Source: Rhodocyclaceae bacterium (GTDB lineage Bacteria > Pseudomonadota > Gammaproteobacteria > Burkholderiales > Rhodocyclaceae). Taken from it: a stretch of DNA of 5,314 bases. A model generated the notes under the pieces. It saw nothing but the letters and a program-made list of their open reading frames with translations. It had not been told where the DNA came from and did no database searches. Shown here piece by piece: positions 1-5,314 of this stretch. The position numbers and the translations under genes are program-made. The stretch is from NCBI GenBank assembly GCA_016791085.1, contig JAEUNN010000939.1:1-5314 (forward strand). Reading direction: 5' to 3'. Numbering within the stretch: the stretch's first letter is position 1; the number at the start of each line of letters is the position of its first letter.

Positions 1-416
1 GGCAAGGTTTTGCGCGTATCCACGATTTTGGCGCGCGTGCCGGCCACGGCCTGCACGAAGCGGCGCGTCTGGGTGGCCGTGGCGCTCAACAGTTGCAGGA
101 AATTCAGCGCCGTGCGCTCGGCCGTGAGCAAGGTGCGCGCATCGGCGTCCACCACGCACAGCAGATCACCGGCTCCCACCTGGTCGCCGTCCTGGCGCGC
201 CCATTCGATGCGGCTCGCCGGGTTGAGGATTTTGAATGCCGCGTCGAACCAGGCGGTGCCACACAACACGGCATCTTCGCGCGACACCACCGCGCCACGC
301 GCGTGGCGTCCGGCGTCGATGAGCTGTGCCGTCAGGTCGCCGCGGCCTACGTCTTCGGCCAGCGCCTGGGCGACGCTGCGCTGTACCTCGATCGCTAGTT
401 GTTCGGTGTTGTCCAT
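1..416 (-). CDS. nadC: Nicotinate-nucleotide pyrophosphorylase (carboxylating), N-terminal part, cut by window edge
   Basis: This enzyme (quinolinate phosphoribosyltransferase) converts quinolinate and PRPP to nicotinate mononucleotide, CO2 and PPi. It is the last step of the part of NAD synthesis specific to the de novo route, and it is cytosolic. The frame opens at ATG 416-414 and runs without a stop to base 1, giving 138 residues of a family usually about 280-290 long. Visible family signatures are ALAEDVGRGDLTA (residues 18-30, N-terminal domain), AERTALNFLQLLSATAT (99-115, containing an Arg of the quinolinate site) and VDTRKTL (132-138), the start of the DTRKTxPG active-site motif, broken off by the edge. 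The N-terminus begins close to the usual family start, and a GAGGG ribosome-binding site lies 7 bases upstream, so the start is well supported. It follows the ABC gene by 31 bases with no terminator between them. The phosphoribosyl-binding barrel would lie outside the window. Confidence 0.95.
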   Translation of the reverse strand, partial: MDNTEQLAIEVQRSVAQALAEDVGRGDLTAQLIDAGRHARGAVVSREDAVLCGTAWFDAAFKILNPASRIEWARQDGDQVGAGDLLCVVDADARTLLTAERTALNFLQLLSATATQTRRFVQAVAGTRAKIVDTRKTL

Positions 417-423
417 GCTGCGT

Positions 424-428
424 CCCTC
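424..428 (-). promoter_or_regulatory. Ribosome-binding site of nadC
   Basis: On the minus strand this reads GAGGG, followed by 7 bases (ACGCAGC) and then the ATG of nadC. It is the only clear Shine-Dalgarno sequence among the four gene starts visible in the window, and it fixes the nadC start at 416. Confidence 0.75.
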
Positions 429-439
429 GTTTTGCGAGG
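425..439 (-). other. Small inverted repeat (hairpin) overlapping the nadC ribosome-binding site
   Basis: The minus strand reads CCTCG-CAAAA-CGAGG: a perfect 5-base stem with four G-C pairs and one A-T pair, and a 5-base loop. The 3' arm contains the GAGG of the nadC ribosome-binding site, so in mRNA the hairpin would compete with ribosome binding. It fills half of the 31-base gap between the ABC gene stop and nadC. It has no following T-run, so it does not look like a terminator. That the repeat exists is a direct observation; any regulatory role is inference, and a stem this short could be chance. Confidence 0.4.
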
Positions 440-447
440 CGCGGATT

Positions 448-2229
448 TTAGCACCCGGGCTGTTCGACGATCCGCACGCCGCTGTTGCTGGCGACGAAAT
501 CCAGGTGCCGCCTGTGCAGGCGCAAAAGCGACGCGCGGTGCGCGATGGACATGAGCGCGCAGTGCGGCAGGCGCTCTGTCAATTGTTCGTAAAGGTGTTT
601 TTCCATGGCCTCGTCCAGTGCCGACGTGGCTTCGTCCAGAAACAGAAAATCCGGGCGCATGAGCAGTGCGCGCGCGATGGACAGGCGCTGCTGTTCGCCG
701 CCCGACAACTGTTGCGCCCAATGCCCGGTGTGGTCCAGGTGTGACACCAGTGCGGCCAGACCACATGCTTGCAGCATTGCGGCGAGTGCGGCGTCGGGGT
801 AGGCGTGTTCGTCCTGCGGGTAGCACAAGGCCGCGCGCAGCGTGCCTATGGGCAGGTAGGGCCGTTGCGGCAGGAACAAGGCGCGGCGACCGCGCGGCAG
901 GCGCAGGTCGCCGCCGCCGAACGGCCAGATGCCGGCAAGTGCGCGGAACAGCGTGCTTTTGCCGCAGCCCGAGGGGCCCGCCACCAGCACCCGGTCGCCC
1001 GGGCAAAGTTCGAACCGGTCGAGCTGCGCGACCGGGCTGCCGTCGGGCAGCGCCAGGCGCAATGCCGCCGCGGTGAGCGTGGTCCCGGCGTGCTCGCCCA
1101 CGCGCACCGCTTCGTGGGCGGCAAGGCGCGCTTCGATTGCGCCGGCCGCGGCGTGAAAACTGAGCAGCCGGTCGGTGCTGGCTTTCCACTCCACGATGCG
1201 GGGATAAAAATTCACGAACCAGGACAGTGCGCTCTGCACCTCCCCGAACGCGAACTGGATTTGGGTCAGGTCGCCCAGGCTGATGTGCCCGGCAAAATAG
1301 CGCGGCGCCGCCACGGCCAGCGGAAAGATCGAGGCGATCTGCCCGTAGGCCGCGCTGAAGCCGGTGAAGCGCTTGGTGACCGCTATGAGCTTGGCCCAAT
1401 TGTCGCGTACCGCGGCAATCAGCAGATCGAGGCCGCGCAATTCGCTTTTCTCGCCCTGCAGCAATGCGATGCCTTCGGCGTTTTCGCGCAGGCGTACCAG
1501 TGAAAAACGCAGATTGGCCTCGACGCGCTGCTGGTTGATGGAAAGTGCGATCTGCGGCCGGCCTATCCAGTAGGTGGCAATGGTACCGAGCGCGCAGTAA
1601 ATGAACGCCACCCAGACCATGTAGATGGGAATGGAAAACGACTGCGCGCCGACGGAAAAATCCAGCGGCCCGGACACCGCGGCAAGTATGCCCAGAAAGG
1701 ACAGCAAGGACAGCAATGAAGATATGAAACCCAGCCCCAGTTCCAGCGTGCTGTCGACGAACAGGCGCAGATCGTCGGCGATGCGCTGATCCGGATTGTC
1801 GGTGCGGAATTCGTCGCGGCGCGACAGCAGTTCGAGGTGATAGTAGCGCCGGTCCGACAGCCACAGTTGCAGGTAGCTGCGCGTGAGCCACAGCCGCCAG
1901 CGCATTTGCAAGGATTGGCGCAGGTACAACTTGTATACGGCGACCACCGTGTATACCGCCACCAGAACCATGAACCAGCCCAATTGCTGCCAGAACAGCG
2001 GCGCGTCCTTTTGCTCTATCGCGTCGAATATGCCCTTGTTGAGCGCGGCCGCCAAAACGGTCATATATACCGCGCCGATTTCCAGCATCAGCACGGCGGC
2101 CAGCAGGCCGCGCGCGATCCAGCGTTCGTCGCTGCGGAAATAGGGCAGCACGAGCTGCCAGGCGCGCGCGAGGAAATCGCGCGTATTGCGGTAGGTGTAA
2201 TTGCCGCTCAGCGTTTGGCTTGCGTGCAT
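448..2229 (-). CDS. SbmA/BacA-YddA-type ABC transporter, fused permease and ATPase
   Basis: This is a single-chain half-transporter of 593 residues, expected to act as a homodimer in the inner membrane. Hydrophobic stretches lie near residues 39-61, 84-103, 162-184, 200-221 and 296-311. The NPDQRIADDLRLFVD segment (145-159) and a following EGIALLQGE segment (252-260) are typical of the SbmA/BacA-like membrane domain. The ATPase domain is intact: Walker A GPSGCGKST (418-426), Q-loop LPQRPYLPIGTLR (453-465), signature LSGGEQQRL (508-516), Walker B with FLFLDEATSALDE (528-540) and H-loop SIAHR (561-565). Known relatives move peptides, bleomycin, cobalamin or very-long-chain fatty acids, so substrate and direction cannot be read from the sequence. 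I chose ATG 2229: the frame stays open up to a TTG at 2331, but those 34 extra residues are low-complexity, would overlap the EamA gene and lack family character. No Shine-Dalgarno is seen at 2229. The stop is TAA. Confidence 0.93.
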   Translation of the reverse strand: MHASQTLSGNYTYRNTRDFLARAWQLVLPYFRSDERWIARGLLAAVLMLEIGAVYMTVLAAALNKGIFDAIEQKDAPLFWQQLGWFMVLVAVYTVVAVYKLYLRQSLQMRWRLWLTRSYLQLWLSDRRYYHLELLSRRDEFRTDNPDQRIADDLRLFVDSTLELGLGFISSLLSLLSFLGILAAVSGPLDFSVGAQSFSIPIYMVWVAFIYCALGTIATYWIGRPQIALSINQQRVEANLRFSLVRLRENAEGIALLQGEKSELRGLDLLIAAVRDNWAKLIAVTKRFTGFSAAYGQIASIFPLAVAAPRYFAGHISLGDLTQIQFAFGEVQSALSWFVNFYPRIVEWKASTDRLLSFHAAAGAIEARLAAHEAVRVGEHAGTTLTAAALRLALPDGSPVAQLDRFELCPGDRVLVAGPSGCGKSTLFRALAGIWPFGGGDLRLPRGRRALFLPQRPYLPIGTLRAALCYPQDEHAYPDAALAAMLQACGLAALVSHLDHTGHWAQQLSGGEQQRLSIARALLMRPDFLFLDEATSALDEAMEKHLYEQLTERLPHCALMSIAHRASLLRLHRRHLDFVASNSGVRIVEQPGC

Positions 2230-2299
2230 GACGGGAGTGGCTGCTGTGGGCGCAAGGTGCGCGTGAAATTTCGACTGAACGGCAGCTTGCGCTTGCAGT

Positions 2300-3169
2300 T
2301 CACTCGCGGCGCCGGCCGGCCAGCACGGCAAGCAGGCCGCCGCAGGCGATCACGATGCCGCCGGCGATCGACCAGCTGTCGGGCAGGTGGTCGAACACCA
2401 GCCAGCCCAACAGGGTTGCCCACACCAGTTGTACGTATGCCAGCGGCGCCAGGCTGGAGGCCGGCGCCAGCATGTAGGCGCGCGTGAATAGGAAATGTCC
2501 GATGCCGCCCCACACACCCAGCGATGCGATGAGCAGCGCCTGCGGAAGCGGCGGATAGTGGCCGTCCCAGGCCAGCGGCACCGCCGGCAGACTGATGAGC
2601 GAGCCGGTCAGCGCGGTGTAGAACAAGGTGGTCAGCGCGGTTTCGCCGGGGCCCAGCATGCGCGTGATGAGCTGATACGCCGCCAGCATGAGCGCCGAGC
2701 CGAGGCAAATCAGCACGCCTAGCGGCACGATGCTTCCACCCGGGCGCGCGATGCACAGCACGCCGGCAAAACCGAGCAGGCAGGCCAGCCATTTGGCGGC
2801 GGTGACGCGCTCGCCCAGGAGCGGGCCGGCCAGCAAGGTCACGAATACCGGCGACAGAAATACCAGTGCCGTGACTTCGGCCAGCGGCATCATGCGGAAT
2901 GCCAGCGAATTGAGCGCCGTCACCACCAGCAGCACCACGCCGCGCAGAATTTGCAGCGGCAGCCGGCCGGTGCGCAGCAACTCGGTGCCCATGCGCGGGG
3001 CGAACATGGCCAGCATGAATAATGTGTGCGTGGTGTAGCGCGCCCACACCAGTAGCGGCAGCGGATAGTCGGCCACCAGATATTTGAAGCTGGCGTCCAG
3101 TATCGAAAAGCACAGCAGCGCGCACATGAGCAGCGCCGCCGCCTGGCCGGTCTGCGTGCCGGCGTTCAC
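2300..3169 (-). CDS. DMT-superfamily (EamA) transporter, substrate unknown
   Basis: An inner-membrane protein of 289 residues, the usual size for drug/metabolite transporters with two EamA repeats and about ten helices. The first repeat covers roughly residues 8-142 and contains EVTALVFLSPVFVTLLAGP followed by LLGER (98-121), the classic end of an EamA repeat. The second covers roughly 148-280 and ends in PLAYVQLVWATLLGWLVF plus an IAGGIVIACGGLL helix. The C-terminus is a short basic tail (GRRRE), expected in the cytoplasm. Family members export or import amino acids, nucleosides, cofactors or S-adenosylmethionine, and nothing here picks one. The start is taken as GTG 3169, which overlaps the nnr stop as GTGA and puts the first helix right after a short polar N-terminus. 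An upstream in-frame ATG at 3259 would add 30 Arg-rich residues inside nnr and is unlikely. The weak ribosome-binding region fits translational coupling to nnr. The stop is TGA, 70 bases before the ABC gene. Confidence 0.92.
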   Translation of the reverse strand: MNAGTQTGQAAALLMCALLCFSILDASFKYLVADYPLPLLVWARYTTHTLFMLAMFAPRMGTELLRTGRLPLQILRGVVLLVVTALNSLAFRMMPLAEVTALVFLSPVFVTLLAGPLLGERVTAAKWLACLLGFAGVLCIARPGGSIVPLGVLICLGSALMLAAYQLITRMLGPGETALTTLFYTALTGSLISLPAVPLAWDGHYPPLPQALLIASLGVWGGIGHFLFTRAYMLAPASSLAPLAYVQLVWATLLGWLVFDHLPDSWSIAGGIVIACGGLLAVLAGRRRE

Positions 3170-4689
3170 GCGGCCGGTTCGGCGCGCGGATTGTGCGCGA
3201 TCAGGGCATTCAGTTCGGCGCGCGCGGCGTCCGCAAGTTCGCCCGCCGTCATGCCGCATGGACCTATGCCACCCGCAGCCAGGCGGTCGCCGGCGCGGCC
3301 GTGCAGATATACGGCGCCTATCAGGGCCGCGTCGGCCGACCAGCCCTGCGCGAGCAGGCCCGCCAGCATGCCGGTCAGCACGTCACCCATGCCGGCGGCG
3401 GCCATGCCGGGGTTCCCGCTGGTGTTGATGAGCCAGTTGCCGCCCGGCAGCACGACGATGCTGCCGCAACCTTTGAGCACCACGCGGGCGTTGTAGCGGC
3501 GCGCGATTTCCTGCGCCGAGGCGGCGCGTGCGGCCTGCACGGTGGCGGTGTCGCAGGCCAGCAGGCGCGCGGCTTCGGTGGGGTGGGGCGTGAATAGGGT
3601 GGGCGCGCTGCGCGCCGCGGCGAGGTCGCCCAGCGCGCGGTTGCCGGCGATCAGGTTCAGTGCATCGGCATCGAGTACCAAGGGCAGCGGCAGCGCCAGC
3701 GCCTGCCGCAACAAGGCTGCCGCCGAATCCGACATGCCCAGTCCGGGGCCCACGGCGAGCACGCTTAGTTGTGGATGCGCGAGCAGTTCCAGCGATGCGC
3801 GCAGCATAAGTTCGGGCTGCGCCGGATCGACCGGAAAGCCGGCCGCATCCTGCAGGCCCACGAACACGCGGCCGGCGCCGATTTTCAGCGCGGCGCGCCC
3901 GGCCAGCAGCGCTGCGCCCAGCATGCCGGGCGCCCCGCCTATGACCGCCACGCTGCCGTGGCTGCCCTTGTGCGTGTTGCGCTGGCGCGGCGCCAGGTGG
4001 CGCGCAAAGGCGGCCGGACCGGCTACGTGCGCGTCCGGGGGCGCCACCGCGGCGCAGTTCAGCCCCAGGTCATGCACGGATACCGTGCCGCAACAATCCG
4101 GCCCGTCCAGCGTGAGCAGGCCCGGCTTCAGCGCGATCATGCTGGCCGTATGATGCGCGCGTACGGCCAGGCCGAGCACGCGGCCGTTGTCGGAATCCAG
4201 CCCGCTCGGAACGTCGATGGCAAGGATGGGATGGCCCATGGCGTTCATGCGCCGGATCCAGTTGGCGTAAGTGCCCTGCACCGGGCGCTGCAGTCCGATA
4301 CCGAATATCGCATCCACCAGCAGGCCGTACTGGCCCGGCGCAATGTCGCCGGCGATTTCTCCGCCGGCATTGCGCCAGGTGTTATAGGCCTGCCCGGCAT
4401 CGGCGGACAGGCGCGCGGGATCGGCCACGAATGCCGTGACCACCTCGAAACCGCTCTGGCGCAATTGGCGCGCCACCACGAAGCCGTCGCCGCCGTTATT
4501 GCCGGGGCCGCAGGCGATCAGCACGCGCCCGCCGCGGCCGGCGAGCAGGCGCAACGCTTCGAAACTGGCGGCCGCGCCGGCGCGTTCCATGAGCTTGGGG
4601 CTTGCGCCGGGCAAATAGCGCTCCTCCACGCGGCGTATGGCGGCGGTGGAATAAATCGGCGCTAGTTCGGTGAAGCTGGTGTCGTGCAT
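3166..4689 (-). CDS. nnr: Bifunctional NAD(P)H-hydrate epimerase / ADP-dependent NAD(P)H-hydrate dehydratase
   Basis: A cytosolic metabolite-repair enzyme of 507 residues, the expected length for the fused form. The N-terminal YjeF_N domain (about 12-230) interconverts R- and S-NAD(P)HX; it shows GPGNNGGDG (61-69), VDAIFGIG (125-132) and AIDVPSGLDSDNG (157-169). The C-terminal carbohydrate-kinase-like domain (about 235-500) dehydrates S-NAD(P)HX to NAD(P)H at the expense of ADP; it shows HKGSHGSVAVIGG (240-252), VGPGLG (313-318), LDADALN (339-345), TPHPTEAARL (367-376), VLKG (404-407) and GNPGMAAAGMGDVLTG (425-440), which carries the Asp of the GMGD active-site loop. Both active sites look intact. 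ATG 4689 is the only start that keeps the family N-terminus (PIYSTAAIRRVE); no Shine-Dalgarno is visible before it. It lies 64 bases after yhhQ and overlaps the EamA gene by 4 bases. Confidence 0.97.
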   Translation of the reverse strand: MHDTSFTELAPIYSTAAIRRVEERYLPGASPKLMERAGAAASFEALRLLAGRGGRVLIACGPGNNGGDGFVVARQLRQSGFEVVTAFVADPARLSADAGQAYNTWRNAGGEIAGDIAPGQYGLLVDAIFGIGLQRPVQGTYANWIRRMNAMGHPILAIDVPSGLDSDNGRVLGLAVRAHHTASMIALKPGLLTLDGPDCCGTVSVHDLGLNCAAVAPPDAHVAGPAAFARHLAPRQRNTHKGSHGSVAVIGGAPGMLGAALLAGRAALKIGAGRVFVGLQDAAGFPVDPAQPELMLRASLELLAHPQLSVLAVGPGLGMSDSAAALLRQALALPLPLVLDADALNLIAGNRALGDLAAARSAPTLFTPHPTEAARLLACDTATVQAARAASAQEIARRYNARVVLKGCGSIVVLPGGNWLINTSGNPGMAAAGMGDVLTGMLAGLLAQGWSADAALIGAVYLHGRAGDRLAAGGIGPCGMTAGELADAARAELNALIAHNPRAEPAA

Positions 4690-4753
4690 GGCGGGTCTGG
4701 GGTTTTCGCCGATTCTACCGCCATCGCTCCGGCCGGCAGGGCGGCGGCGTGCA

Positions 4754-5314
4754 CTACTGGCGGACCGAGAATGGATTGAAATCGGTGTCGCGGTCGTAAT
4801 AGTCCTCTTGCTCGGCGCGCTTGAGTATTGCCACGACGCGATAAGTAACGGGCGTTGCGAGCGCTTCCCAGGCGGTTTTGATCAGGTAATTCGTGAACAT
4901 GACTTCCATGATCTGGCTGCCCGGCCATACGCCGTAGAACGCCAGGGTGTAGAAAATCAGCGAATCGACCCATTCGCCGGCGATGGTGGAACCTATGGTG
5001 CGCATCCACAGATGACGTCCGCCCATCCACACTTTCATTTTCGCCAGCACATAGGAATTGACCAGTTCGCCGGCCCAGAACGCCACCAGCGAGGCCATGG
5101 CGATACGCGGCACCTGGCCGAATACGGTGGCATAGGCGGCCTGGTTGGGCCAATCCTGCGCCGGCGGCATGGCGACCACGACCCAGCTCATGAGGCTGGC
5201 GAATGCCAGCGCGGCAAAGCCGGCCCACACCACGCGGCGCGCGCGCGCGTAGCCATATACCTCGGTCAGTATGTCGCCGAATATGTAGGACACCGGAAAA
5301 AACAATACCCCGGC
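4754..5314 (-). CDS. yhhQ: Queuosine precursor transporter (VUT/YhhQ family), N-terminus cut by window edge
   Basis: An integral inner-membrane protein. E. coli YhhQ (QueP) imports the queuosine precursors preQ0 and preQ1 for tRNA modification; that function is transferred from the family. The frame is open to the right edge, leaving 186 residues of a family usually about 220 or longer, so roughly 35-45 N-terminal residues are missing. Visible family blocks are FFPVSYIFGDILTEVYGY (residues 5-22), the basic loop ARARRVVW, a helix near 31-50, AFWAGELVNSYVLAKMK in the middle, and RTIGSTIAGEWVDSLIFY, with conserved charged residues inside membrane segments. The C-terminus is polar and acidic (EQEDYYDRDTDF). 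The TTG at 5305-5303 is an internal leucine (AGVLFFPV), not a start. The stop is TAG. No queuosine biosynthesis gene is in view, so whether it feeds synthesis or salvage is unknown. Confidence 0.94.
   Translation of the reverse strand, partial: AGVLFFPVSYIFGDILTEVYGYARARRVVWAGFAALAFASLMSWVVVAMPPAQDWPNQAAYATVFGQVPRIAMASLVAFWAGELVNSYVLAKMKVWMGGRHLWMRTIGSTIAGEWVDSLIFYTLAFYGVWPGSQIMEVMFTNYLIKTAWEALATPVTYRVVAILKRAEQEDYYDRDTDFNPFSVRQ

Noticed and set aside
10..744. A 244-codon plus-strand frame antisense to nadC and the end of the ABC gene.
   Set aside because: It crosses the boundary of two well-supported minus-strand genes, and its Arg/Ser/Ala-rich product resembles no known protein.
769..1503. 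A 244-codon plus-strand frame antisense to the ABC gene.
   Set aside because: No recognisable domain, no ribosome-binding site, low-complexity charged composition; explained by codon-position GC bias of the real gene.
395..1891. A 498-codon open frame on the minus strand in another frame of the ABC gene.
   Set aside because: It is Arg/Ala/His-rich with no domain, overlaps a clearly real ABC transporter with complete motifs, and also runs across the nadC start. Typical GC shadow.
2265..2272. GAAATTTC palindrome, an AT-rich island in the 70-base gap between the EamA and ABC genes, considered as an operator.
   Set aside because: Only 8 bases, with no extension of symmetry on either side and no promoter hexamers near it. 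An 8-base palindrome is expected by chance in a window this size.
2314..2321. GGCCGGCC palindrome near the end of the EamA gene, considered as part of a terminator.
   Set aside because: It is within coding sequence, has no loop and no T-run after it on either strand.
3769..4665. A 298-codon open frame on the plus strand, antisense to nnr.
   Set aside because: Composition (Ala, Gly, Arg, Gln, His) mirrors the complement of a GC-rich gene; there is no motif, and the nnr frame has complete catalytic signatures.
4662..4724. A 20-codon minus-strand frame starting at ATG 4724, preceded by GGAG and overlapping the nnr start (possible leader peptide).
   Set aside because: The GGAG is only 2 bases from the ATG, the peptide is Pro/Thr/Ala-rich without attenuator-like codons, and it is out of frame with nnr. 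Chance is the better explanation.
4690..4740. Possible sigma-70 promoter before nnr: TAGAAT at 4717-4712 on the minus strand.
   Set aside because: The -10-like hexamer matches well, but the 16-18 base spacing lands on CTGCCG, CCTGCC or CCCTGC, none like TTGACA, and there is no extended -10. Too weak to annotate.

Overview
The window looks like chromosomal housekeeping DNA from a high-GC proteobacterium. The nadC, NAD(P)HX-repair and VUT-family proteins read like those of Betaproteobacteria, probably Burkholderiales and possibly Alcaligenaceae. That placement is an inference from remembered family sequences, because no database search was possible. I see no mobile element, tRNA, rRNA, CRISPR array, phage gene or long repeat.

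All five supported genes lie on the minus strand, so transcription runs from right to left. In that order they are: (1) a queuosine-precursor transporter (yhhQ/queP), cut at its N-terminus by the right edge; (2) a bifunctional NAD(P)H-hydrate epimerase/dehydratase (nnr), complete; (3) a DMT/EamA-family transporter, complete, whose GTG start overlaps the nnr stop by 4 bases; (4) a single-chain ABC transporter of the SbmA/BacA-YddA type with membrane and ATPase domains fused, complete; (5) nicotinate-nucleotide pyrophosphorylase (nadC), of which only the first 138 residues lie in the window.

The gaps between genes are short (64, -4, 70 and 31 bases), and none holds a convincing terminator or promoter. 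Co-transcription of all five genes is therefore plausible, and nnr with the EamA gene are very likely translationally coupled. Two of the five genes serve NAD: nadC makes nicotinate mononucleotide from quinolinate, and nnr repairs hydrated NADH and NADPH. The three transporters have no visible link to NAD beyond position, although yhhQ fits a wider pattern of cofactor and modified-base supply. Strand usage is essentially fully coding, and long open frames in the other five frames are GC-driven shadows.

I found no evidence of a new biological system. The points most worth a second look are the hairpin that folds over the nadC ribosome-binding site, the two start-site corrections (EamA and ABC genes), and the grouping of the two NAD genes around two transporters of unknown substrate.
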